Positions 9,271-17,952 of a DNA stretch of 64,000 bases are shown piece after piece; position 1 is the first letter of the stretch; the number at the start of each line of letters is the position of its first letter. Where the stretch lies: assembly GCA_021818105.1 (NCBI GenBank), contig JAKAFB010000001.1:1-64000 (forward strand), given 5' to 3'. The position numbers and the translations under genes were made by a program. The notes beneath the pieces are model-generated. The model had not been told where the DNA came from and did not search any database. It saw only the letters and a program-made list of their open reading frames with translations. The DNA is from Acidobacteriota bacterium (lineage in GTDB: Bacteria; Acidobacteriota; Terriglobia; Terriglobales; Acidobacteriaceae).

Positions 9271-10215
9271 CTAAGCTGCGTAAAAGAGAAGAAACGACGT
9301 GCCGCCGATACGGTAAGGCACGGTCTGGGTGGCTCTGGCTACGGTGGTGGCTGAGCACAAACTCGTCCATCCCTGGCAATCCACATGAATGCGGTAGATC
9401 GTCATTTCACCCGTTGCGGCAACGTAGGTGGCCAGATAAGGTTCACCATCTGCCCACGGTATAGCCGCCGTGCTGTCAATCTTCAGCGCATCCGGCAATT
9501 GCGCTTGAAGATAGCTCCCCACTTCCACTGATCCCATCGCGGGATTGTCTTGCATGTGGTCGATGTTCACGTTCAGCTTGTCGCGATTGATCTTGAAGAA
9601 AAAGTTAGCTCCGCCCATCTGAAAGAATGCGAAGTGAGACCATCCCTTCGCCCACTGGTGGTACCACACATTCAGCGCCAGCAATGGCGGCACGTCGGCT
9701 GGCGATGTCGCGGTCACGGCGAGGCTGAAGTTCGCCACAATGCCTGTGTCGAAGCTATATCCGGAAAAATACTGCATGCCCACCGACGAATACGGCGCAA
9801 CCATCGTAAACCCCTTTGTCGGAGTGTTACGCGGCAACACAAAGTCGTAGGGCTTCGACACCGTCAAATCCGTGTGCACCGCGAAAAAGCCAAAAGCCCC
9901 GTCCTCGCTGCTGTAGGTCATCAGGTACGGAGTGTTGCCCAGGACAAACGAACTCATCATGTCCCACGGCCCGCCCGCCAGATCGGCATGCACATCCGCC
10001 CTCGCTACCCAAGGCGCCGCATCGCTCAAAACATACACGCCGGTGGTTTTTAGGTCCTTGTTATAGGCGTAGAGGATCGTCTTCTCCCCTAATTTCACAA
10101 CGGCCATGCTCGTGTAACCGGCGGCGAACCCGTTGCTCGCCGAGTCGGTCCACAGCGCTTTCAGAGCTACGCCCGAAGAACTTGGAACAATCGAATAGAT
10201 GTTGTTCATATCCAT
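9271..10215 (-). CDS. beta-propeller-like repeat protein
   Basis: 314 residues built from about six repeats of one pattern: a short strand ending in Y-L-x-x-Y, a turn with D/E-G, then a strand of the type GxFxxFxVxxD. Examples are TPYLMTYSSEDGAFGFFAVH near 95 and EPYLATYVAATGEMTIYRIH near 265. The W-x(n)-VP-x-x-IGG-x-x-FLL linker near the end is typical of tectonin- or lectin-like propeller repeats. No enzyme motif or signal peptide is visible, so a binding role (sugar, protein or nucleic acid) is likely. The second ATG (10209) is better spaced from AAAGG than the first. It sits 9 bases after the phosphoesterase stop. Confidence 0.6.
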   Translation of the reverse strand: MDMNNIYSIVPSSSGVALKALWTDSASNGFAAGYTSMAVVKLGEKTILYAYNKDLKTTGVYVLSDAAPWVARADVHADLAGGPWDMMSSFVLGNTPYLMTYSSEDGAFGFFAVHTDLTVSKPYDFVLPRNTPTKGFTMVAPYSSVGMQYFSGYSFDTGIVANFSLAVTATSPADVPPLLALNVWYHQWAKGWSHFAFFQMGGANFFFKINRDKLNVNIDHMQDNPAMGSVEVGSYLQAQLPDALKIDSTAAIPWADGEPYLATYVAATGEMTIYRIHVDCQGWTSLCSATTVARATQTVPYRIGGTSFLLFYAA

Positions 10216-10224
10216 CCTTTCTTT

Positions 10225-11882
10225 TCATGCACTGGCATTCGCTAGCCGGCTCGGCTCAACCATCTCGGAGAAGATGAAGAGCGGCGTCGGGTCAGCTTCC
10301 GCCACCTGGTAGTAACTCAGCCGCGCTGCTTGCCCCGGTCCATAGATCTCCAGCAGTTCGAAGCCATGGTTGTACCAGCCGTTCGTCAATCCCAACATCA
10401 GGTCGGAGCGTTTCAAATTCACGGGGTACTTCTGGGCATAAGGCGCTTCGCTCTCCTGGACGGGGATCGCACTGTGTCCCGCGCAGCGGCCTAACGGAAG
10501 CGAGCGGAAGACTTGGTTCGCATCCTGCGTATTTGCGGGCCAGTCGACGGGCCGATAGGCGTCCTCGAAGATGCCGAGATTGTGCTCATGCCCCCATATC
10601 CATGCCGCCACTTTTCTGCCGAAGAAGGGGCCGAACTGGCGCCACAGCCCCGTGTTGATCCAAATCCGGTTAAAGTCCGCGGGGTCGTGCATCGTCGCTC
10701 CTTTTGGCCCTGTTGTCGTCCTCTGCACCAGGCCGCATGCATCCAGTGCGGAATAGAGCTGGTGGTGCGAAAGCAGAATCGACGTGCCCGGAAATGTATT
10801 CAGTTTGTCCTGGTGCCATTGCAACTCGTCGCTCCGCACTGTCACCTGATCGACATTGGTCGTCATGTCTCGAACCGGAAGATTGGCGCCCGGCGCCTTC
10901 CGGAAAAATGGATTGTGGTCCGATGGCCAGTGTCCGCCGGCGCCCTGTGCCGTCTCTATCCTGCCCAGATGCAGGCGCTCGAGCACCGCCTGCTGCGCCG
11001 AAGCCGGCACGTTCATATAGTGCCCGTTATAGCCGGTATCCAGGCCCAGGAACTGCCAGCCGTCGTCGGCCGTGCGCAGGCAAAAGTAGCTGGCCTCCTG
11101 CTTTTGGCTGGGCTCGGGATCAGCTCGTTGGAATCCAGCGTATGTAAATAGGGAATAGCTCCGGTAAAGTACTCGTGATTGCCTGGAACAGTGAAGAACG
11201 GAACTCTCTCGTTTTCGCTCTTCATCGTTTGTCTTACCAGTCCCACGAGCCGGTGTTTCATCTCGAATGTCGTGCCGGAAAAGTAGACGTCGCCCAGGTG
11301 CAGAATTGCATCCGGCTTGAATTTTAGAGCCGCCACCAGGACCGCCGCGGCCTCATCCGTTCCGGTGCCGATGTCACCCAAAATGGCCACGCGGCATCGA
11401 GCCGGTAGCCGCCATTTCACTACGCCGTATTGCAAATTTCCTTTGCCCCCGTCTTCCGCCTGCCACGACCGGTACTTCGGAGCGCCGCCCTTATGGAACG
11501 GATACTGCCAGTAGTACTTGAAGTACTCCATGAACATCAGTTGCCACATCGGATTGCCGAACTTGTATTCCGCCGTCTGCTTCTCGATTGCGGCTTCGAT
11601 CCCCGCGTTGTCGGCAATCCGGGCATGCGCCCTCTTGTGATGCAGGTAGGAAAGGTAAGTCAGCACTGCCTCTTCGTCGTTGCTGTCCACCGGCGGGGCC
11701 GGCAGCGGCGCATTTGCCTCCATAGCCTGGCAATAGCGGTCGGCAGCTCGCAGAATCGGATGGCCGCTGTCGATCCCTGCCGCGGTCGTGTCTGTCTGCC
11801 TCGTTTCCCGCGACAGCACCTCCGCCACGCTCGACATCCAAAGCGCCAAATGGGGCACCTCGAAATGAGGGATCCGCTTCAT
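10225..11882 (-). pseudogene. calcineurin-like metallophosphoesterase, split by a 1-base frameshift
   Basis: Two track ORFs (11013-11987 and 10225-11016) are one gene. The first half carries GDIGTG, GDVYFSG and GNHEYFTG, the metal-binding motifs I-III of calcineurin-like phosphoesterases. After GNHEYFTG at about 11160 the frame is lost. Reading in the -1 frame restores sensible protein (YSLFTYAGFQRADPEPSQ, then FLGLDTGYNGHYM) that runs straight into the second ORF, which holds the later motifs HHQLYS and WGHEHN. The total length (1658 nt) fits a single deleted base, giving about 552 residues if repaired. The true start is ATG 11882, in a 4-base overlap with the upstream gene and behind AAGGAAGAAG. 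It may be a sequencing error or a real recent mutation. The family cleaves phosphomonoesters or diesters. Confidence 0.85.
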
Positions 11883-12685
11883 CTCTTCTTCCTTGGCCGC
11901 GGGAAAGCGCTGTTTGCCGGCGGGCGGCTGAACTGGATTTTGATGCACGGGGTTTCTGTTAGATCGAGCCCCGCCCAGTCGTCCCACAGCCCGGCGCGGA
12001 GCGCGAGTGACGCCGGATTTCGCCGCAAGACAGGCGTCGTCAGCGCCTGCAGTCCGTCAAGTGCCTTCTGGAAGCCGGTACCCCGTGACACGCTGTGAAC
12101 CCACGCCACCACATAGTCTGCGCTGCAACTCACCAGCGCTCCGTCCACACCATTCGGCTGCTTGGCTCTAAGCGACGACGCCCAGTCATAGGCGGCACTG
12201 AGAAAATTCGCCGGGCTCAGGCTCGCAAGACGCGCTCCCACCAGGTGATCTATATAACCCTGCATCCAATCCGCGGGTTGATCGAATACGAAATATGGCT
12301 GGTCGGCAACCATTATCCCGCTTGCTGAGGTCAGTGCATCCGGAACCTCGGGCAGTTTGCTGCGCGTCATGTCGTATACATCGCCGTGCAGTTGCTGATA
12401 GATCCGCACTGCGATCGCTGCGTTCGCAGCATCGTGTGCCTTCGGCGTCGCCCAGAACATCAGCGCCGTCTGGTCCGGCACCGCGGCCGGTTTCCGTTCC
12501 TGCGGGACCATCGAAGGAACATAAGCGCGCAGTCCCACCTGCGGTTGCAGTAAAGCACAGGCGGGCACAAACACGTTGCCAAGAAACTGTGCAAAGCGAG
12601 CGTAGGTTGACCCAGCCGCCATGAACCCGCGCCACACATAAACCGCATTCGGTGCGACAGGATAGCTCCGTGCCGTTGGTTTCAT
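11879..12685 (-). CDS. unknown protein, second of a tandem paralogous pair
   Basis: 268 residues, with no family I recognise. It aligns along its whole length with the preceding gene's product. Shared landmarks in order are VWRGF near 17, a VF-P-A-x-x-x-Q segment, VPD-TALMFW near 70, QPYFVFDQPADWMQG near 130, DYVVAWVH near 190 and GLWDDWAGLD near 240. The aromatic-rich pattern and FW/YxxxH spacing recall small alpha/beta-barrel or ligand-binding folds, but no catalytic motif stands out. There is no signal peptide. It overlaps both neighbours by 4 bases (ATGA), so it is firmly part of the operon. The basic C-terminus (PRPRKKR) is produced by the region that also serves as the ribosome-binding site of the next gene. 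Confidence 0.75.
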   Translation of the reverse strand: MKPTARSYPVAPNAVYVWRGFMAAGSTYARFAQFLGNVFVPACALLQPQVGLRAYVPSMVPQERKPAAVPDQTALMFWATPKAHDAANAAIAVRIYQQLHGDVYDMTRSKLPEVPDALTSASGIMVADQPYFVFDQPADWMQGYIDHLVGARLASLSPANFLSAAYDWASSLRAKQPNGVDGALVSCSADYVVAWVHSVSRGTGFQKALDGLQALTTPVLRRNPASLALRAGLWDDWAGLDLTETPCIKIQFSRPPANSAFPRPRKKR

Positions 12686-13449
12686 CGCGATGACTGCCTT
12701 TCAAACTGCATGTTGAAACTGCTGCCCGCGCAGACGTCCATGCCCGCCCACTCGTCCCAAAGCCCGATGGGAAGAAAGGTCGGCGCGGGAGAGAACACGT
12801 GGCTCCACGCGTTCAGCGCAGCCTGCAGAAGCGGGATGCCGCTAGGCGGAGTCTGCACACCGGGTGCCAGCGGTCCAAGCTCCCAATACACCAGGTAATC
12901 GTCTCCAACACATGCCACTGCTCCATCCAGCGGACTCTTTGCCTGAATCTCGCCAAGCACAGAGGCTACGGCCGAGTGAAACTGTGCGGGATTCATCGCG
13001 TCCGGCCGCGCAGCTACAAAATGCTGGATCGTACCGTGCATCCAGTCTGCCGGTTTGTTGAAAAGAAAAACCGGCTGATTCGATGCAAGCGCTCCGCTGA
13101 AAAAAACCGGAAAATCAGCGCGGCTGGCTTGGTTCGCTGTCACGTAAACGCCGCCGTGGGTCAAGGTATAAGTCCGTACCGCAAGCCGCGTGAACCCGTT
13201 CCAGTAGGTGGCCGGCGACTCCCAGAAAAGAATTGCGGTTTCATCCGGTACACCCGCCGGCTTACCGGTCAGCCCTCCGGGAACCGATGGTGTGTACGAG
13301 TTCAGTCCCGCCTCGATTTGCATCTTCACCGTTGCTGGAATAAACACTGCGCCCAGCTTGCTATAAAACTGGTCGATCGGCAGTGCGCTGAATCCGCGCC
13401 ACACTCGCACGGCATCCGGCGCCACAGGCTGCGAGTCAGTCTTCGTCAT
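12682..13449 (-). CDS. unknown protein, first of a tandem paralogous pair
   Basis: 255 residues, paralogous to the next gene. It shares VRVWRGF near 14, VFIPATVKMQIEAGLNSY, VPDETAILFWESP near 68, QPVFLFNKPADWMHG near 125, DYLVYWELGP and GLWDEWAGMD near 235. I do not recognise the family. The pair probably arose by tandem duplication and now differs by roughly half its residues (judged by eye), so the two may form a heterodimer. It overlaps the 965-residue gene upstream and its paralogue downstream by 4 bases each. It is cytoplasmic by appearance. Confidence 0.75.
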   Translation of the reverse strand: MTKTDSQPVAPDAVRVWRGFSALPIDQFYSKLGAVFIPATVKMQIEAGLNSYTPSVPGGLTGKPAGVPDETAILFWESPATYWNGFTRLAVRTYTLTHGGVYVTANQASRADFPVFFSGALASNQPVFLFNKPADWMHGTIQHFVAARPDAMNPAQFHSAVASVLGEIQAKSPLDGAVACVGDDYLVYWELGPLAPGVQTPPSGIPLLQAALNAWSHVFSPAPTFLPIGLWDEWAGMDVCAGSSFNMQFERQSSR

Positions 13450-16343
13450 GCTGCGCCTCCTGGCGAGTCTGGTTTGGGCTTGCCTGTTGCAATCACGCGC
13501 TCAGCAACCTTCTCCAGGAAACCCGGCGGAGGAGGCGCTTCCTTCGTCTTGCCGTAGCGGCATTCGTTGGGAAATTGCCAGTGGCGGTTAACGCAGAACT
13601 GGCATGAGCCTGCATTTCGCGACAAAAAGCCTCGGCCATCGTCCAGATCGGTCCACGTCAACTCCTTGGCTGCGTACATGCGCATGAGCACTGAGGCCAT
13701 CAGCGCGTGCGGATCGCAAAACGACGGTTCAAGCAGTGAGAAAACGCCCGGGTACTGCTCCTTCAACCAAGCCTGCGACTCCGCGGCCTCCTTGGCATCC
13801 GCCGGAAGCCGAATCGCCGTGTAGCCTTTTGCATCGAGCGGCTCTGGCAGAACAATTGTGAACCCATGTTCCGGCATCGCCGCTAGACAGGCGGGTTGTG
13901 TTGCCTTCAGTTGGTCCCAGGTATCCGGACTGACCCTGTACTGCTTGAGGAAGTTTGTGTTGTAGGAGAAGTGTGGTGTGATGACCAGCCGCGTGCGGCT
14001 CTGGTATCGCTGCCGCCCAATGGTCACATCGAATTCAAGATATGCTGGATGATCCGGGTCGGTGGTCTCCCGTAGCAGCGTAAAGTCCCTGTCTGCCGGA
14101 TCGCTTGACAACGGAACATCACGCTTCACGTGCCCTCCAAAGGCATTGGCAAACATCTTCCAACTGTCGATGCTCACCACGTAGAGCACCGCCGGGCGCG
14201 TCTGAATCAACTGCTTCATCGCCCATCCCGTGCTGCTCACGCAGTTATCGACGATTGTGTCGATGCTCTCCTGCGCTCCTCCCAGGAATCCTGCTTTCCA
14301 GTGCGGCGAGGCGCACGCCACCATATCCAGTTGGCACACGTCCTCCCCAACGGCCAGCGACGCGCCCGTGTGATCGTCGTCGCGCAGCATTGTCTGAAAC
14401 CTCTCCAGCACCGGAACAAACTGCAGGTAATAGCCCTGTCCCTGCTGAAGCACCTCCGCCTGGATGCCTTCGGGCACGGCCAATTTGCCCGCAATGATGT
14501 CGCCCGCCGCAAACTTATTGTTCGGCGCATACTCGTCGAAGAGCAGCATGTACGGAAAATCGCCTGTTGAGCCAGGCAAGGTCAGCACTGTGTCGGCGCT
14601 GTCCCCTTCATACCGCACATTGACGGTCCATTGCGGCGCATCCGTTGGACGCGCGGCCGACACTACGTATCCATTCCGCTCCGCGATCACTCTGCCCTCG
14701 GGAAGTACAAATCGCTTCACGAATTCCAGTGTCAGGCGCTCCTGGTAGACAGAACGGTACCGGTAATACCACGCGTACTTTGTCCAGGCATCGGTGTTGC
14801 CCTCGGACGAGAAGTTTGGATAAGCCCACGCTGCCCCAGTCTGCCCGGGAAGGAATGCCGTCAGATTCGGATTGATGCCGATCGTCATGATCGGCGCCTT
14901 CCGGCATCCATCCACGATCTCAGGGTTCGGAAACGACGGCGGGCGTGTGCGCCCAATGACCCACGGTGAAGGTCCAGCGGCGCCTGTCGCTTTGGCCGCA
15001 TAGGGCGTATTCACGTCGAAATCGAATGCCGTGTACGGTCCATAAGGCTGCTCGCATTTCCGCTCCGGCCAGAAGAAGGAGCACTTACCGCACGACCGCA
15101 CCTGGTAGGCGAGCTTCACTTCGAGAGGATCGTCCGCATCCGGCGTGCCGCTCGCTCGTGCCGGGTTATAGACTGCGCTGCCTTCGCCCGCAATGGTGGC
15201 CCAAGTGGCCAGCGCTCCGTTAAAGCTCGTGAAAGCGCCGAAGGTTGTGTAGATCAAACCGGACCAATCCCCCCGCACCTTTGCTGAAATCGGTTTACCC
15301 GCTTTTGTAAAGCTCGGCACGATAGGATCAGAGATATTCCTCAGGCACGCAAACCGAATCCCAAGCCGGACGGCCTCGCGCCCCACGATCGCGTCATCCA
15401 TCTCCAGAAACGAATAGGTATCGGCGCTGTCGCCGCCAGCAATGTAATAAAAATCGGTAGTCAGAACTGCCGAATCCTTGAGTGAGCGCACCCTTGGCGA
15501 ACCCAACGACGCGGGCCGGATGCAGTCGTTCGTCAGGTCTTCCACGGTCATCCCCGCCAGACAGGCATCGTCGGGGTTCTTGACTTTGAGTTGATTGAAC
15601 ATGTCCTCCAGCGATTGATCGGTCACAATCCTGTTCATTGGGTACAACAGGTTGTTCTCCACCTCGCTTACCAGGCTCGTCGCCGGAAACCAGCTCGGAC
15701 AGCGGACCATGGTGCCGTTATCCAGATCCATTGTGTTTTGTGACCTCTGCAGGCTCAGCACCGCCGAATTCGCAATGACCGCATCGCCCAGGCGCTCGCT
15801 CTCTCTCGCGCCGCCCGCCGTTCCGATGGTAAAAATGCGGTCCGGCTTTGCGTCATCCAGAATGCACTTGAGCATTGCAGAGAGACCGTTTGCCCACGGT
15901 GCGTGCGCCAGGTGGGAATTCGACTTGAAGAGCAACACGCGCCAGCGGCGTCCAGACCGGTCTGTGATTCCCACAAGCGCAAACTCTCCCCACAGCTTGC
16001 CCGATGATGGATCGGCCGCATAATCTTCTGCGCCCCGGCTGAACGCCATCCACGAGGAACGCCACGAGTAGTCGTTGATGTCGCCGTCCTTGTCGCTATT
16101 CAAGAACACATGGTCGAGCGCGAACCATTCCGCGCTGGTCCATGTCAGCACCACGATATCGGCATGGGGCAGCGGGTCGCTGGGTCTCCGCGCGCCCAAC
16201 GGAATTCGTTCTGGCGCGCTCCGTCCCACTGCGGACCAGTTCACGGCGGGTAAAAGCGCCACTCGCGGCGCGGCGCTCTCTGCCGTGTCTGTGTGGCGAT
16301 TCCACACGGTGAGCGCGGCAGTTTCTATCGATCCTGAAGCCAT
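13446..16343 (-). CDS. large fusion: nucleoside-phosphorylase domain + UDG-like domain with Cys clusters
   Basis: 965 residues. Residues about 60-390 match the PNP/MTAN nucleoside phosphorylase fold: IGTAGGARESERLGDAVI near 172-190 is the phosphate/ribose-site loop, and LEMDDAIVGREAVRLGI followed by NISDP near 315-340 is the base-site end. Then comes CGKCSFFWPERKC near 417. A region follows with GINPNLTAF near 488 and DMVACASPHW near 672 before a conserved-looking QLIQTRPAVLYVVS helix-strand. This order resembles the uracil-DNA-glycosylase superfamily, but only weakly. A last cluster, SCQFCVNRHWQFPNEC, lies near 912-927, so the Cys sets may bind Zn or Fe-S. The start ATG has a GGAAGGAG site inside the end of the DNase II gene. 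The PNP call is firm, the UDG call tentative. Confidence 0.7.
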   Translation of the reverse strand: MASGSIETAALTVWNRHTDTAESAAPRVALLPAVNWSAVGRSAPERIPLGARRPSDPLPHADIVVLTWTSAEWFALDHVFLNSDKDGDINDYSWRSSWMAFSRGAEDYAADPSSGKLWGEFALVGITDRSGRRWRVLLFKSNSHLAHAPWANGLSAMLKCILDDAKPDRIFTIGTAGGARESERLGDAVIANSAVLSLQRSQNTMDLDNGTMVRCPSWFPATSLVSEVENNLLYPMNRIVTDQSLEDMFNQLKVKNPDDACLAGMTVEDLTNDCIRPASLGSPRVRSLKDSAVLTTDFYYIAGGDSADTYSFLEMDDAIVGREAVRLGIRFACLRNISDPIVPSFTKAGKPISAKVRGDWSGLIYTTFGAFTSFNGALATWATIAGEGSAVYNPARASGTPDADDPLEVKLAYQVRSCGKCSFFWPERKCEQPYGPYTAFDFDVNTPYAAKATGAAGPSPWVIGRTRPPSFPNPEIVDGCRKAPIMTIGINPNLTAFLPGQTGAAWAYPNFSSEGNTDAWTKYAWYYRYRSVYQERLTLEFVKRFVLPEGRVIAERNGYVVSAARPTDAPQWTVNVRYEGDSADTVLTLPGSTGDFPYMLLFDEYAPNNKFAAGDIIAGKLAVPEGIQAEVLQQGQGYYLQFVPVLERFQTMLRDDDHTGASLAVGEDVCQLDMVACASPHWKAGFLGGAQESIDTIVDNCVSSTGWAMKQLIQTRPAVLYVVSIDSWKMFANAFGGHVKRDVPLSSDPADRDFTLLRETTDPDHPAYLEFDVTIGRQRYQSRTRLVITPHFSYNTNFLKQYRVSPDTWDQLKATQPACLAAMPEHGFTIVLPEPLDAKGYTAIRLPADAKEAAESQAWLKEQYPGVFSLLEPSFCDPHALMASVLMRMYAAKELTWTDLDDGRGFLSRNAGSCQFCVNRHWQFPNECRYGKTKEAPPPPGFLEKVAERVIATGKPKPDSPGGAA

Positions 16344-16346
16344 GTT

Positions 16347-17591
16347 TTACGCTCCTTCCGCGTTCGGAGTAGCTCTGCCCTTCGCACGCGCTTTGGTTTT
16401 TGCGGGAACCGTGGTCCTGGAAGCAGCTTTTGCCTTTGTCCCCGTCATCGCGCTCTGTTGTGAATCCTTCGAAGCTGCCGCCCTTGCCGATGCCGACCTT
16501 CTCGCCGTCGCCATCTTTTCAGCTTTTGAGCCTGGCTTCAGGTGGGTCGTAACACCAACCAGAACCTCTGAGATGCTGGTCCACAACGGCTCACATTGGA
16601 ATGCCACGGTTCCGCCGCTGCGCTCTCTCATCGCGACCGTAAAGTTGATATCGCCCACGCAGACGTAATGCACCAATTCGCTTCGAGCTGAGATTGCCAG
16701 CTTGGCGTGATCGTTCGATTCGGTCCATGAAATCGGGTATCCAAGCGGCTGCAGATTGATTCCCGCCATGTCCACAACGGTATGGATCTTGTCACTGTCG
16801 AGAGAGAGCGGAGTGGTTCCGTTTGTCCAGGTCTCCACGTCGAGGTCGTCGTGCAGAGTTGGACCTACGAGATCGTTGTAGAAATCCAGTCCCCAGTACT
16901 TGTTCTTGGCAATCGACAGGAACTTTGTTCCCGCTTTCGACCGGAAGGGAATAACCGCTGTGACCGGCGAGTTCCCTCCGATGATCTGATCGTTCATCAG
17001 CTCTACGCGCGGATCGCTCGGCTGGTTCTCCAAGTCGATGGGGATCTTCGACTGCAGATAGACATTCGGCTGCTGCGCTGCAAACATCTGCTTCGCAATC
17101 GCCTGCGCCACGGTGGCATCCTGAAGGGTGACGCATAGCAAGGTCTGCGCATTCGGCATGCCGGTTTTCGGAAAAGAGTAAGAACCCTTGCCGGGAAATT
17201 TCGGCGTTGATTGGACCAGCCAGAAAGCCGTATTGGTTCCAAGGTCGAAAGCCAGTACACCCTTCGTATGTCCTCGGGAACCATTGACCTTTCCATTAAG
17301 GGGGTTTTCGTCGTTATAGAAGAACCACCCCAGGTGCTGTGTTGATATGCCTTCCTCGATGTAGAGTTGGTTCAGCGTATTGGGAAGTGCGCCATCCTTG
17401 TCGACATGGTGAGGTGAAAGAGTAAGTTTGTCGTCCGCTCCCATATTGGAATCGAAATAGACATACTCGCCGCCTGTGTCGGTTCCCCCGGGACCCTTGT
17501 CACCCGGAGGAGCCTTTGACTTTCCGGCCACCTTGTACATGAACCACCAATCAACCGGTTTTCCGTTGTCGTCCATCGCGCTCAGTTGCAT
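16347..17591 (-). CDS. DNase II family endonuclease with basic tail
   Basis: 414 residues from the second ATG (17591), which has AGGAGG four bases upstream; the track start would bury that site. It matches animal and Burkholderia DNase II along its length: GKPVDWWFMYK at the start, GHTKGVLAFD near 107 (first catalytic HxK), FWLVQSTPKFP, QTLLCVTL, a KAGTKFLSIAK segment near 210, and NDHAKLAIS near 292 (second HxK), followed by CVGDINF. The family is a pseudo-dimer of PLD-like halves that cuts DNA without metal, leaving 3'-phosphates. Unlike the eukaryotic enzymes it has no signal peptide. About 65 residues of Ala/Lys/Arg/Ser/Thr-rich tail resemble histone-H1-like tails and probably bind DNA. 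It is the first gene of the operon, 3 bases from the next. Confidence 0.88.
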   Translation of the reverse strand: MQLSAMDDNGKPVDWWFMYKVAGKSKAPPGDKGPGGTDTGGEYVYFDSNMGADDKLTLSPHHVDKDGALPNTLNQLYIEEGISTQHLGWFFYNDENPLNGKVNGSRGHTKGVLAFDLGTNTAFWLVQSTPKFPGKGSYSFPKTGMPNAQTLLCVTLQDATVAQAIAKQMFAAQQPNVYLQSKIPIDLENQPSDPRVELMNDQIIGGNSPVTAVIPFRSKAGTKFLSIAKNKYWGLDFYNDLVGPTLHDDLDVETWTNGTTPLSLDSDKIHTVVDMAGINLQPLGYPISWTESNDHAKLAISARSELVHYVCVGDINFTVAMRERSGGTVAFQCEPLWTSISEVLVGVTTHLKPGSKAEKMATARRSASARAAASKDSQQSAMTGTKAKAASRTTVPAKTKARAKGRATPNAEGA

Positions 17592-17811
17592 TGTCCCTCC
17601 TCGCATACGGATAAGCGGCGCTTCTCATGGCCCGCTCGGCTGGCGTCCTCAACACCCCTTGGCAGGTCGCTGTCGCAACACCACATTGCACCGCGTTCCA
17701 AGCTGGCAGTGCCAATGATTCTTCAAGTGCGCAGACCAGAATTGCTCCAGCGCGAAACTCTTCAATCTTGACCCTATGGGGGAATCATCATTTCGTGATT
17801 TGGGTAAAGGA

Positions 17812-17952
17812 CTACAAAAGAATGAAAACGCAATTACTGAACTGTTTGCCGCCGGCTTCCACCAATTCCGCCCGGGAAACCACCGGCCCGTACCTGTTCT
17901 TCAGTCGCTTCTTTGCCCCTCTCAGCAAGTATTCGATCCGCTCATCAGTCAC
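17812..17952 (-). CDS. possible small ORF or relic, 46 aa, basic
   Basis: From GTG 17952 to TAG 17812 a frame missing from the track reads VTDERIEYLLRGAKKRLK and then PVVSRAELVEAGGKQF, which has an amphipathic, DNA-binding-like character. No clear ribosome-binding site precedes it. It could be a genuine very small protein or the remnant of a larger helix-turn-helix protein. It lies upstream of, and in the same direction as, the DNase II operon. I do not recognise it. Confidence 0.25.
   Translation of the reverse strand: MTDERIEYLLRGAKKRLKNRYGPVVSRAELVEAGGKQFSNCVFILL

Noticed and set aside
10225-11016. Independent gene starting MNVPASAQ
   Set aside because: Its start has no ribosome-binding site and falls inside a continuous protein frame that extends upstream; it is the second half of the frameshifted phosphoesterase.
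11150-11170. Programmed ribosomal frameshift
   Set aside because: No slippery heptamer, internal Shine-Dalgarno or downstream structure was seen; a simple base deletion explains it.
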